Source of the DNA: Prauserella halophila | Lineage (GTDB): Bacteria > Actinomycetota > Actinomycetes > Mycobacteriales > Pseudonocardiaceae | NCBI RefSeq assembly: GCF_024171895.1 | Contig: NZ_JAMTCQ010000009.1 | Span: forward strand, 347,318-411,317 | Direction of reading: 5' to 3' | DNA length: 64,000 nucleotides | Program-made: the position numbers and the translations under genes | Shown: positions 53,793 to 61,830 of the stretch, piece by piece | How the letters are laid out: each line of letters begins with the position of its first letter | Numbering within the stretch: the stretch's first letter is position 1 | Notes under the pieces: model-generated | What the model was told of the DNA's origin: nothing | Seen by the model: only the letters and a program-made list of their open reading frames with translations | Database searches by the model: none

Positions 53793-54593
53793 GTGCTGGC
53801 GCGGCAGCGACAAGCGATCATCCTCGAGGAGGCGCGGCGCAGTGGTGCGGTCCGCGTGAGCGACCTCGTCGAACGGCTGAGTGTCTCCGACATGACCGTG
53901 CGCCGCGACCTCGACGTGCTCGCGAGCCGGGGCCTGGTCGAAAAGGTGTACGGCGGAGCCACGACCATCGGCGACCGCAGCACCGACGAGCCCGGGTTCG
54001 AGGCCAAGTCGGTGCAGCAGCAGGGCCACAAGGAGGCCATCGCCGCACGCGCTGCCGAACTCGTGCCCGCCGGCAGCGCCATCGGACTGTCCGCGGGCAC
54101 GACCACCTGGACGTTCGCCCGCGCACTCGCAGGCGTCGCCGACCTGACCGTGGTGACCAACTCCGTGCGGATCGCCGACGTGCTCCACGAATCCCCGCAA
54201 CCGGGCCGCACCGTGATCCTCACCGGGGGCGTGCGGACGCCGTCCGACGCGCTGGTCGGGCCGGTGGCGGTGCAGAGCATCCGCAACCTCCACCTGGACA
54301 TGGTGTTCCTGGGCGTGCACGGCATGGCCGACGGCCCGGGGTTCACCACGCCGAACCTCACCGAGGGGGAGACCGACCGGGCGCTGATGGAGTCCGCGCG
54401 CAAGCTCGTCGTCCTCGCCGACCACACGAAGTGGGGCACGGTCGGCATCTCCACGATCGCCGATCTGGCCGACGCGAGCGCCGTCGTCAGCGATGCCGAC
54501 CTGCCCGGCGACGCGCGGGCGACCCTGTCCGAGCACGTCGGCGAGCTGATCGTCGCCGACGTTCCGTCGACTCCGGAGGAGGCGGGCGAATGA
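53793..54593 (+). CDS. DeoR-family sugar-operon regulator
   Basis: A 266-residue repressor beginning LARQRQAIILEEARRSGAVRVSDLVERLSVSDMTVRRDLDVLASRGLVEKVYGGAT, the classic DeoR HTH with the RRDL recognition helix. The C-terminal sugar-phosphate domain follows (GLSAGTTTWTFARAL, VTNSVRIADVL, GGVRTPSDALVGPVA, DHTKWG). GTG 53793 has GGGAG about 5 bases upstream; TTG 53739 is an alternative. It overlaps galT as ATGA, so it likely regulates galactose use with a sugar phosphate as effector. Confidence 0.9.
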   Translation: MLARQRQAIILEEARRSGAVRVSDLVERLSVSDMTVRRDLDVLASRGLVEKVYGGATTIGDRSTDEPGFEAKSVQQQGHKEAIAARAAELVPAGSAIGLSAGTTTWTFARALAGVADLTVVTNSVRIADVLHESPQPGRTVILTGGVRTPSDALVGPVAVQSIRNLHLDMVFLGVHGMADGPGFTTPNLTEGETDRALMESARKLVVLADHTKWGTVGISTIADLADASAVVSDADLPGDARATLSEHVGELIVADVPSTPEEAGE

Positions 54594-55717
54594 GCGTGCT
54601 GCGGAAGACGTCGCGCCGCCTCGCCGACGGCCGCGAGATCCTCTACTTCGACGATACCCCGGGCGCGCACGAGCGCACGGCCGTCGACCCGCGTGACCTC
54701 CCGGAGGTGACCGCGGCCTCGGAGATCCGCCGGGATCCGTTGACGGGGGAGTGGGTGGCGATGGCCGCGCACCGGCAGACCCGCACCTACAAGCCGCCCG
54801 CAGACCTGTGCCCGCTGTGCCCCAGCTCGCCGGGGGTGCCCAGCGAGGTACCGGAGAGCGATTACGACGTCGTCGTGTTCGAGAACCGCTTCCCGTCGTT
54901 CGCCCAGCGGGTCGATGGCACGCAGGAGGCCACGGTGGACGGAGCGGGCATCACCCCCTCTGCCCCCGGCCGTGGGCGGTGCGAGGTCGTGTGCTTCACC
55001 AGTGACCACACCGGGTCGTTCGGGCGGTTGAGTCCCGAGCGCATGCGGACGGTCGTGGACGTGTGGGCCGACCGCACGGCGGCACTGTCCCGGCTCGACG
55101 GCGTGCGGCAGGTCTTTCCGTTCGAGAACCGCGGCGAGGAGATCGGGGTGACGCTCTCGCACCCGCACGGGCAGATCTACGGCTACCCGTTCGTCACGCC
55201 GCGCACCGAGCGCATGCTGGCGACGGCGGAGGCGTACCGCGACCGGCACGGCAGCCACGTCCTCGGTGACGTGCTCGCAGCCGAACGTGCCTCGGGCGAG
55301 CGGGTCGTCGCCGAAGGCGAACACTGGACCGCGTTCGTGCCGCCCGCCGCCCGGTGGCCGGTTCAGGTGCAGGTCGTGCCGCACCGGCAGGTCGCCGACC
55401 TGACCGAGCTGACCGGGGCGGAGCGGGACGACTTCGCCCACGTCTACCGGCAGGTGCTCGGCCGGTGCGACGGGCTCTACGGCAAACCGCTGCCGTATGT
55501 CGCGGGCTGGTACCAGGCGCCGCGAGGCACTGACCGGGACCTGTCGTGGCTGCACCTCGAACTGCTGTCGGTGCTGCGGTCCGCGGACAAGCTCAAGTAC
55601 CTGGCCGGTTCGGAATCCGGGATGGCGGTGTGGATCAACGACGCGACCCCGGAACAGATCGCCGGGCGCCTGCGTGTGGCCGGTGAGCCAGGAGACGACG
55701 GCCGGCCGACGGGCTGA
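54590..55717 (+). CDS. galT: Galactose-1-phosphate uridylyltransferase
   Basis: Leloir-pathway enzyme exchanging UMP between UDP-glucose and galactose-1-phosphate. The 375-residue HIT-superfamily protein has the active-site SHPHGQIYGYPF (His191-Pro-His193), a zinc-site CPLCPSS near residue 65, FENRFPSFAQ, and the C-terminal SWLHLELLS. It starts at ATG 54590, overlapping the DeoR stop. No galK or galE is beside it, so the pathway partners are elsewhere. The deoR-galT pair sits between mprB and the HtrA gene, which are adjacent in Mycobacterium. Confidence 0.95.
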   Translation: MSVLRKTSRRLADGREILYFDDTPGAHERTAVDPRDLPEVTAASEIRRDPLTGEWVAMAAHRQTRTYKPPADLCPLCPSSPGVPSEVPESDYDVVVFENRFPSFAQRVDGTQEATVDGAGITPSAPGRGRCEVVCFTSDHTGSFGRLSPERMRTVVDVWADRTAALSRLDGVRQVFPFENRGEEIGVTLSHPHGQIYGYPFVTPRTERMLATAEAYRDRHGSHVLGDVLAAERASGERVVAEGEHWTAFVPPAARWPVQVQVVPHRQVADLTELTGAERDDFAHVYRQVLGRCDGLYGKPLPYVAGWYQAPRGTDRDLSWLHLELLSVLRSADKLKYLAGSESGMAVWINDATPEQIAGRLRVAGEPGDDGRPTG

Positions 55718-55795
55718 ACCACGATTTCGGGAACCCACGGGCGTCGCACAGCTGGAGTTCAGCGATCTCTCAGGACCATGACTCATGATGGGTGC

Positions 55796-57382
55796 ATGAG
55801 CGAGAACGACCCCACCTTCTCGGACAACACGGACCCGGCCGATACCGGCTCGGACAACGACTCGGCCGACACCGAGACCCCCTCGTCCGGCTTTCCGGCG
55901 CCGGGCGGGTCCGGGCAGTCCCACGGTACGGCGGGCGCGCCTCCCAATCCGTGGTCGGCCGAGGGCGCTGCGCAGACCGAACACGCGCAGCCGCCGCAGC
56001 ACGGCCCGCAGCCGCCGCCGCAGCAGCAGCAACAGCCGCAGCAGGGCGGGCAGCCGCAGCAACCGCAACCGCAGCAGCCGCAGGCGGAGCAGCACCCCCC
56101 GGCGGCCGGGTACGGGGGTGGGGCGCAGTACCCACAGGTCGCGCCGGAGCAGCAGGCCGGATCGCAGGGCGGGGTGTACGGCAACCCGTACGCCCCACCC
56201 GGCGGCCCGGCATACCCCGGTGGCCCGGATGTCGGTGACACGGGCGGCATGCAGGGACACGGTGTGCCGGGGATGGCGCCGGTTCCGGCCGGCCCGGAGA
56301 GGCCGAAGCGGCGCCGAACGACGAAGCTCGTCCTGGGGGTGGCCGTGCTCGCGCTGCTGGTGGGCGGCGGAGCCGGAACGGTCGGCGGCTACCTCGCGGC
56401 CGAGGACTCGTCGCGGTCGTCGATCAGCTCGCTCGATCAGGAACGGCCCGCCAAGCAGACCGGCGGTGCGCCCGACGGCACGGCCTCGGCGGTGGCGCAG
56501 AAGGTCAGCCCCAGCGTCGTTCAGCTCAAGACGGTGACCAGCCAGGGTGCAGGCGAAGGCTCGGGCTTCGTCATCAGCGACGACGGTTACGTGCTGACCA
56601 ACAACCACGTGATCGCCGGTGCCGCCGATGGCGGCCGGATCCAGGTCGTCTTCAACGACGGCCAGACCACGCGGGCGACGGTGGTGGGCCGTGATCCGAC
56701 GACGGACATCGCGGTCGTCAAGGCTCAGGACGTGAGCAACCTGCCCGCCGTCGAACTGGGCCGCTCCGACGACCTGCGCGTCGGCCAGCAGGTGGTGGCC
56801 ATCGGTTCGCCCTACGAGCTCGCGGGCACGGTGACGTCCGGTATCGTCAGCTCGCTGCACCGGCCGGTGTCGGCGGGCCGCCAGGGTGATCAGACGACGG
56901 TGATGGACGCCATCCAGACCGACGCCGCGATCAACCCGGGCAACTCGGGTGGACCGCTGGTCGACATGAACGGCCGGATCATCGGGATCAACTCGGCGAT
57001 CTACAGTCCCTCGTCCGGCGCCTCGCAGGACAGCGGCAACGTCGGCATCGGGTTCGCCATTCCGATCGACCAGGCCCGGCGTACGGCCGACGACATCATG
57101 CAGGACGGCCACGCCACGCAGACGTTCATCGGCGCAAGGGTGGGCGATGCCCGGCAGGGCGGCGCGGCGATCGCCAGCGTCGAACCGGACAGCCCGGCCG
57201 AGAAGTCGGGTCTGCAGGGCGGCGACGTCGTCGTGAAGATCGGCGATCGCCGCGTCGACGACTCGGACACGCTCGTGGCCGCGATCCGCACCCGCGCACC
57301 GGGCCAGAAGGTCACGCTCACGCTCGAAGGTGGGAAGACGGTCGAGGTGACGCTCGGCGGGCAACCGGTCGGAACGAACTGA
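55796..57382 (+). CDS. pepD: HtrA/PepD-like membrane serine protease with PDZ domain
   Basis: A 528-residue protease. The N-terminal 150 residues are Pro/Gln-rich and cytoplasmic (QPPPQQQQQPQQGGQPQQ), followed by one membrane span (LVLGVAVLALLVGGGAGTVGGYL). The trypsin-like domain has catalytic His271 (YVLTNNHVI), Asp304 (PTTDIAVVK) and Ser384 (NPGNSGGPLV). A PDZ domain ends the protein (VEPDSPAEKSGLQGGDVVVKIGDRRV). It degrades or senses misfolded envelope proteins; in mycobacteria pepD is in the mprAB regulon. ATG 55796 is preferred on N-terminal composition; ATG 55778 adds six residues and has only a poorly spaced AGGA. Confidence 0.93.
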   Translation: MSENDPTFSDNTDPADTGSDNDSADTETPSSGFPAPGGSGQSHGTAGAPPNPWSAEGAAQTEHAQPPQHGPQPPPQQQQQPQQGGQPQQPQPQQPQAEQHPPAAGYGGGAQYPQVAPEQQAGSQGGVYGNPYAPPGGPAYPGGPDVGDTGGMQGHGVPGMAPVPAGPERPKRRRTTKLVLGVAVLALLVGGGAGTVGGYLAAEDSSRSSISSLDQERPAKQTGGAPDGTASAVAQKVSPSVVQLKTVTSQGAGEGSGFVISDDGYVLTNNHVIAGAADGGRIQVVFNDGQTTRATVVGRDPTTDIAVVKAQDVSNLPAVELGRSDDLRVGQQVVAIGSPYELAGTVTSGIVSSLHRPVSAGRQGDQTTVMDAIQTDAAINPGNSGGPLVDMNGRIIGINSAIYSPSSGASQDSGNVGIGFAIPIDQARRTADDIMQDGHATQTFIGARVGDARQGGAAIASVEPDSPAEKSGLQGGDVVVKIGDRRVDDSDTLVAAIRTRAPGQKVTLTLEGGKTVEVTLGGQPVGTN

Positions 57383-57425
57383 CCCCCCGAACGCTCGGCC
57401 GCCGACGGCGGTCGAGACCAACAGC

Positions 57426-57458
57426 CGCAGGCCGCGGCGCCCTGCGCCGCGGCCTGCG
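57426..57458. terminator. Terminator stem after pepD
   Basis: A perfect 15-bp stem (CGCAGGCCGCGGCGC at 57426-57440, partner 57444-57458) with a 3-base loop, 43 bp after the pepD stop and 55 bp before moaB. Very stable; it should separate the two genes transcriptionally. Confidence 0.85.
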
Positions 57459-57512
57459 ACCGCCGCGCGCGGCTTTCGCGTATCCGGCGGACGGACCATT
57501 ACGGTAGGGATC

Positions 57513-58013
57513 ATGGAACGGAGTGCACAGCGGCTCGGCCGCGCTCTGGTGGTCGTGGTCGACGACCGCACCGCCCAAGGGGAGACCGACGACTCGATCG
57601 GCCCGCTCGTGACGGAACTGCTCGAGGAAGCCGGTTTCATCGTCGACGGGTCCGTGGTGGTCCGCGCCGACATCGTCGAGATCCGCAACGCGCTGAACAC
57701 GGCGGTGATCGGCGGGGTGGACCTGGTGCTCACGGTCGGTGGCACCGGTGTGGCACCCCGCGACGTGACCCCCGACGCGACGTCGGGTGTGCTCGACCGT
57801 CCGGTGCCGGGCATCGGCGAGGCGCTGCGTTCCTCGGGACTGGCCGCCGGCGCGGTCGACGCCGGAGTCTCGCGCGGGCTCGTCGGCCTGTCCGGCAGTA
57901 CCCTCGTGGTCAACCTCGCCGGGTCGCGACCGGCCGTGCGGGACGGCATGGCGACGTTGTCGACGTTGCTGCCGTACGTGATCGGTGAGCTTTCCGGGCT
58001 CACAGCCGATTGA
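57513..58013 (+). CDS. moaB2: Molybdenum cofactor biosynthesis protein MoaB/MogA
   Basis: A 166-residue MoCF-domain protein that adenylates molybdopterin before molybdate insertion. Motifs: LVVVVDDRTAQGETDDSIGPLVTELL, VLTVGGTGVAPRDVTPDAT (substrate loop) and LSGSTLVVNLAGSRPAVRDG. It follows pepD as moaB2 does in mycobacteria. It starts at ATG 57513. A moeA homologue occurs 4 kb downstream. Confidence 0.92.
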   Translation: MERSAQRLGRALVVVVDDRTAQGETDDSIGPLVTELLEEAGFIVDGSVVVRADIVEIRNALNTAVIGGVDLVLTVGGTGVAPRDVTPDATSGVLDRPVPGIGEALRSSGLAAGAVDAGVSRGLVGLSGSTLVVNLAGSRPAVRDGMATLSTLLPYVIGELSGLTAD

Positions 58014-58032
58014 GCAGGGAAAACCCGACACC

Positions 58033-58221
58033 ATGACCGCAGAGTCGACCCCCGGGCCCGCATCGCCGGAACCGCGGGCGTCCGCTGCGCGCCGCCGGAT
58101 CGCCGAGGTGTTCGGCGAGGTGCTGCCGGAGACGACCTCGGACGAACGGGACGTGCAGGGAGGCCCTGCGACGTCCGAGGCCTGGTATCTGGAGAACCGG
58201 CCGCCGCATCACGACCGGTGA
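58033..58221 (+). CDS. Conserved small hypothetical protein (62 aa)
   Basis: A short soluble protein starting at ATG 58033, with a conserved-looking core RRIAEVFGEVLPETTSDERD and end AWYLENRPPHHDR. It begins 19 bp after moaB on the same strand, so they are likely co-transcribed. Small proteins ending in WYLENRPPHH recur behind moaB in related actinomycetes as far as I recall. Function unknown; no metal or membrane motifs. Confidence 0.72.
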   Translation: MTAESTPGPASPEPRASAARRRIAEVFGEVLPETTSDERDVQGGPATSEAWYLENRPPHHDR

Positions 58222-58230
58222 CTCCGGCGG

Positions 58231-58638
58231 TCAGCTGCGGGGGTCGCCCTGCCGGTCGCGGAGCAGGTCGCGGATCTCGGTGAGCAGCTCCGTGTCGGTC
58301 GGCGCTGCGTCCTCGCCGTCCTGTCCGCGGCTGCGGCGCTCCTGCAGCTTCTGGAACGGGACGACGACCAGGAAGTACACGACGGCGGCCACGACGGCGA
58401 AGTTGATCGCTGCGTTGATCACGGTGCCGAAGTCGAGGAACGTGCTGGGGTTCTCCTCCAGTACCCGGAAGCCCAATCCCTGGGCGCCCTCGCTGCCGCC
58501 CATCGCGTTGATTAGCGGCTGGATCAGGCTTTCCGTGAACGCCGTGACGATCGCGGTGAACGCCGTACCGATCACGACAGCGACGGCAAGTTCGACGATG
58601 TTGCCGCGCATCAGGAACTCTTTGAAGCCCTTCAGCAC
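58231..58638 (-). CDS. mscL: Large-conductance mechanosensitive channel MscL
   Basis: A 135-residue membrane channel. The amphipathic N-terminus MLKGFKEFLMRGNIVELAVAVVIGTAF contains the pore-lining TM1, a periplasmic loop follows (MGGSEGAQGLGFRVLEENPSTFLDFG), then TM2 (VINAAINFAVVAAVVYFLVVVPF) and a charged C-terminal bundle. It releases solutes on hypo-osmotic shock. Its place opposite moaB2 matches mycobacterial gene order. ATG 58638. Confidence 0.95.
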   Translation of the reverse strand: MLKGFKEFLMRGNIVELAVAVVIGTAFTAIVTAFTESLIQPLINAMGGSEGAQGLGFRVLEENPSTFLDFGTVINAAINFAVVAAVVYFLVVVPFQKLQERRSRGQDGEDAAPTDTELLTEIRDLLRDRQGDPRS

Positions 58639-58670
58639 GTCCCACTCCTTTCGCGCCGGAGATCCGTTGG

Positions 58671-59327
58671 CTAGCGGAGCGTAACCGTGACGGGCCGGTC
58701 CGCGGCGACCGCGGCGAGCCGGGCGGCGGGCTCGGGCCGGGCGGCCACGAGGACGAGCGGTCCCTCGTCGGACGGGGAGGGTGCCGTTCCGGTCGCCGAG
58801 TCCGGCGCGAGTACGGACAACACCGGAACATTGCTGGCCAGGGCCTGCTCCGCGGGTTCGCCTGCGGTTCCGGACCCGGGAGCGACCAGGTCCACGTGCG
58901 ACCCCGAACGCAGCAGTGGAGCGACGTCCGGATCCGTCAGCCTGACCGGAACGGTCACGGTGCCCGGTGGCGTGGGCGCGCGATCCACCAGCCGCGCATC
59001 GGTGACAGGTTCACCCTCACGAGCGACACCCACGAGGTCCTCGCCGGCGATGTCGTCCGGTTCTTGCAGCGCACTGGCCGGGCGGGCCTGCTCGGGGAGA
59101 TCGGCGACGCGGACGTCGGCGGCCTGCAGCGTGGTGCCGAGTGGGAGATCGCGGGCGAACACGAGCGTCGGCAGAGTGTCGTCGTCCCCGGCCGTTGCGG
59201 GCCGGGCGGCGATCAGTACGGCGAGCAGGAGGAGTGCGACGGCCAGGACCCGGCGCAGTACCGGAACGGGACGTGCGCGCACCGCGGTCGTCAGGTGCGC
59301 CACATGACGCGCGAAGGGGGTAGCCAC
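58671..59327 (-). CDS. SAF-domain membrane-anchored protein (CpaB/RcpC-like)
   Basis: A 218-residue protein. The N-terminal span VLAVALLLLAVLIAARPATA is followed by an SAF domain (TLVFARDLPLGTTLQAADVRVADLPEQARP, GVAREGEPVTDARLVD) and a RcpC-like beta domain (VTVPVRLTDPDVAPLLRSGSHVDLVAP). The CpaB/RcpC family helps Flp pilus assembly, but no tad genes are present, so the role is unclear. It is 32 bp upstream of mscL on the same strand. Two DnaA-box-like sites lie about 100 bp upstream. Confidence 0.85.
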   Translation of the reverse strand: MATPFARHVAHLTTAVRARPVPVLRRVLAVALLLLAVLIAARPATAGDDDTLPTLVFARDLPLGTTLQAADVRVADLPEQARPASALQEPDDIAGEDLVGVAREGEPVTDARLVDRAPTPPGTVTVPVRLTDPDVAPLLRSGSHVDLVAPGSGTAGEPAEQALASNVPVLSVLAPDSATGTAPSPSDEGPLVLVAARPEPAARLAAVAADRPVTVTLR

Positions 59328-59425
59328 GGACGCCTCCCGGTCGGATCGGGCCGGACGTGGTTCGTCTCGGCCCGATCGACGCTAGAAGTGGGACACGGCG
59401 CCCCGGAAGTACCGAACCGCCAACC

Positions 59426-59452
59426 TGTGGACAACCGGGTCGTTGTGGACAA
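59426..59452 (-). promoter_or_regulatory. Two DnaA-box-like sites
   Basis: TGTGGACAA occurs at 59426-59434 and 59444-59452. On the minus strand each reads TTGTCCACA, the DnaA-box consensus of Streptomyces and relatives, spaced 18 bp apart. They are upstream of the SAF-protein gene. Two boxes do not make an origin; a DnaA-controlled promoter or titration site is possible. Confidence 0.5.
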
Positions 59453-59518
59453 CTCCGTCCGTGCCGAAACCCCGCGGAGAACCCCGAGCCGGTCGGCAGG
59501 ACCCGGGGCGCAGGATCC

Positions 59519-59905
59519 TCAGGAGGCGGCGGACGTCGGGGCGGAGGTCTGCGTGGAGGTTCCCGAACCGGTCGACGTGGACGAACTCGTCGACGAGGAG
59601 GTGGACGAGGACGACGAGGAGGAATCGGACGAGGAGGACGTCGTCGAGTTCGAGTCCGAGGTCGTCGACCCGGAGTCGCTCGTCGACGACGCAGCCGGAG
59701 CCTGGGAATCGTTCGAGCTGCCGTTACCGGAGCGCGAATCGTTGCGGTAGAAGCCACTGCCCTTGAAGATGACGCCGACGGCTCCGTACAGCTTGCGCAG
59801 GATGCCCTGGCACTCCGGGCATTCGGTGAGGCTGTCCTCGGAGAACGACTGGACCACCTCGAACTGGTGGTCGCACTGCTTGCAGGCGTATTGATAGGTC
59901 GGCAC
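59519..59905 (-). CDS. FmdB-family zinc-ribbon protein with Ser-rich tail
   Basis: A 128-residue protein starting at GTG 59905 with AAGGAG 6 bases upstream. The N-terminal FmdB/CxxC zinc ribbon has Cys8, Cys11, Cys29 and Cys32 (YACKQCDHQF and TECPECQG). The second half is a long Ser/Thr/Asp-rich tail (SDSSSSSSSTSSSTSSSTST), intrinsically disordered. The mycobacterial counterpart (Rv0991c type) is a redox-regulated chaperone-like protein. It is in the same position upstream of the 5-formyl-THF ligase on the shared strand. Confidence 0.87.
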   Translation of the reverse strand: MPTYQYACKQCDHQFEVVQSFSEDSLTECPECQGILRKLYGAVGVIFKGSGFYRNDSRSGNGSSNDSQAPAASSTSDSGSTTSDSNSTTSSSSDSSSSSSSTSSSTSSSTSTGSGTSTQTSAPTSAAS

Positions 59906-60140
59906 AGGTGCTCCTTCAGGCGTTGGCACTCGACTCCTCAGAGTGCTAACGAGATTGTGCTGCATCGAATTCCGGCATGGCAATCAGGCCCAGGTCACAC
60001 CACGATCACCGCGCCACACCGCGTGGTCCACGTCACGCTGTCCTGGCGCTGAGCTGCTATAGACCCCGAGCCGCTCTAGACCCCGAGCCGCTGACGCTGC
60101 GCCGCCCTGTGGCCGCGCGACTCCGCGCCACCCTCGGCCG

Positions 60141-60758
60141 CTACGCCGCGCCCAGCGTGACCAGGCCGTTTCCGGGCGTGAGTGCCCTGTGGACCCGCAC
60201 GTCGTGGGATTCTGCGGGCAGCCGGTCGACGAGTTCGTCGTCGCGTACCACCGCCACGAACAGAGCATCGGACCTCGCGAGCATCAGCGACCGGTCGTAG
60301 AAGCCCGCGCCGCGGCCGAGCCGGGCGCCCTGCCGGTCGACGCTCAGTGCGGGCACGAACACCACCGCCGCGTCGCCGATCGCCGCAGCACCCAGTCGAG
60401 GACCGCCCGGTTCGAGGATGCCGCGGTACCGCCCCGGCACCAGACTCGCCGTGCCCGTGTACTCGGCCCATTCCAACGGCGCGGGCTCCTCGGGCACGAT
60501 CGGCAGCAGCACTTGGGCGCCGGCGTCGCGGAGCACGTCGAGCAGGCCGATCGAGGCCGGTTCTGCCCCGAACGGGACGTAACCGCACACGGTCGGCGAC
60601 TGCAGCCCGTCGAGCAGTCCCGGGACCGCAGCTGCGAGCGCGTTGGCCTCCGCGACCTGCTGCTGGGCCGACACGGCCGACCTCGCGGTACTGATCGCGC
60701 GGCGCCACGTCCGCTTGTCCGCATCTCCGGTCACGTTGTCGGGCTGGGGCGTGTTCAC
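60141..60758 (-). CDS. 5-formyltetrahydrofolate cyclo-ligase
   Basis: A 205-residue enzyme converting 5-formyl-THF to methenyl-THF with ATP. The signature VPALSVDRQGARLGRGAGFYDRSL is near the C-terminus, and GYVPFGAEPASIGLLDVLRDAG and LLPIVPEEPAPLEWAEY lie in the core. The start is GTG 60758 (NTPQPDNVTGD). It lies 235 bp upstream of the FmdB gene on the same strand and divergent from galU, as in mycobacteria. Confidence 0.92.
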   Translation of the reverse strand: MNTPQPDNVTGDADKRTWRRAISTARSAVSAQQQVAEANALAAAVPGLLDGLQSPTVCGYVPFGAEPASIGLLDVLRDAGAQVLLPIVPEEPAPLEWAEYTGTASLVPGRYRGILEPGGPRLGAAAIGDAAVVFVPALSVDRQGARLGRGAGFYDRSLMLARSDALFVAVVRDDELVDRLPAESHDVRVHRALTPGNGLVTLGAA

Positions 60759-60927
60759 GGCCTTCCTTTCCAGGGCGAACCCGGTGTCGGTGGCGGATGT
60801 CGGAGCGACGACCGCGCCGACGAATGCGACGCGGACGGGGTCTTGTGCACATTCATCGGTCGCCGACTGTCGTTGTCAGCCTGTCATTGTCGGCCTGAAT
60901 CGCACGTTCAGGCTAGGCTTCACGCCC

Positions 60928-61830
60928 ATGACGGGTCCCATTACTACGAAGACCTTCCGTACGGCCATCGTTCCCGCTGCTGGCCTCGGGACCAGATTCC
61001 TTCCGGCCACCAAAGCCGTGCCGAAGGAACTGCTTCCCGTGGTGGATACGCCGGGTATCGAGCTGGTCGCGGGGGAGGCGGCCGAAGCTGGGGCGCGGCG
61101 CATGGTCGTGGTGACCTCGCCGGACAAGCAGGCCGTCGCCGACTACTTCCAGTCCCGTCCCGACCTCGAGGACGCCCTGGAAAGCAAGGGCAAGACCGCT
61201 CTGCTGGAGAAGGTGCGCAAGGCGCCGGGGCTGATCGACGTCGACGTCGCCATCCAGGAGAAGGCGCTCGGCCTCGGTCACGCGGTGGCGCAGGCGGCGC
61301 CGGAGCTGGCCGACGACGACGATGCGGTGGCAGTGCTCCTGCCCGACGACCTGGTGCTGCCGTCCGGCGTGCTGACGAAGATGGCCGAGGTCCGTGCCCG
61401 GTACGGCGGCAGCGTGCTGTGCGCGTTCGACATCCCGAAGGCGGAGATCTCGCCGTACGGCGTGTTCGACGTCAGCGACACCGACGACGGCGACGTCAAG
61501 CAGGTGCACGGGATGGTCGAGAAGCCGGCACCGGAGGACGCGCCGTCGACCTATGCCGCAGCGGGTCGCTACCTGCTGGACCGCGCGATCTTCGACGCCC
61601 TCGAACGGATCGGTCCCGGCAGCGGCGGCGAGCTGCAGCTCACCGACGCCGTGGCGCTGCTGATCGAACAGGGGCATCCGGTGCACGTCGTCGTGCACCG
61701 CGGCTACAGGCACGACCTGGGCAATCCCGGTGGGTTCCTGTGTGCGGCCGTCGACTTCGCACTGGCCGATGCCGATTACGGCCCGTCCCTGCGTGACTGG
61801 CTGAAACAACGAATCGAGAACGTCGACTGA
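60928..61830 (+). CDS. galU: UTP--glucose-1-phosphate uridylyltransferase
   Basis: Makes UDP-glucose for glycans and the Leloir pathway. A 300-residue nucleotidyltransferase with PAAGLGTRFLPATKAVPKEL (about 16-35), IQEKALGLGHAV, LLPDDLVL, and a C-terminal VVHRGYRHDLGNPGG. ATG 60928 is 9 bases after TAGGCT (60914-60919), a -10-like box, so the transcript may have a very short leader. It overlaps moeA by one base (TGATG). Its product is the co-substrate of GalT encoded 5 kb upstream. Confidence 0.95.
   Translation: MTGPITTKTFRTAIVPAAGLGTRFLPATKAVPKELLPVVDTPGIELVAGEAAEAGARRMVVVTSPDKQAVADYFQSRPDLEDALESKGKTALLEKVRKAPGLIDVDVAIQEKALGLGHAVAQAAPELADDDDAVAVLLPDDLVLPSGVLTKMAEVRARYGGSVLCAFDIPKAEISPYGVFDVSDTDDGDVKQVHGMVEKPAPEDAPSTYAAAGRYLLDRAIFDALERIGPGSGGELQLTDAVALLIEQGHPVHVVVHRGYRHDLGNPGGFLCAAVDFALADADYGPSLRDWLKQRIENVD

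Noticed and set aside
55731-55762. SigE-type promoter (GGAAC...GTT) in front of pepD
   Set aside because: The spacing between GGAAC and GTT is about 22 bases, longer than the usual 17-18, so the match is not convincing.
53735-58831. A 1698-codon open frame on the minus strand across galT, pepD, moaB and mscL
   Set aside because: It lies antisense or out of frame to clearly recognisable genes and its translation is Arg/Pro/Ala-rich without any motif; GC-rich DNA lacks stop codons in such frames.
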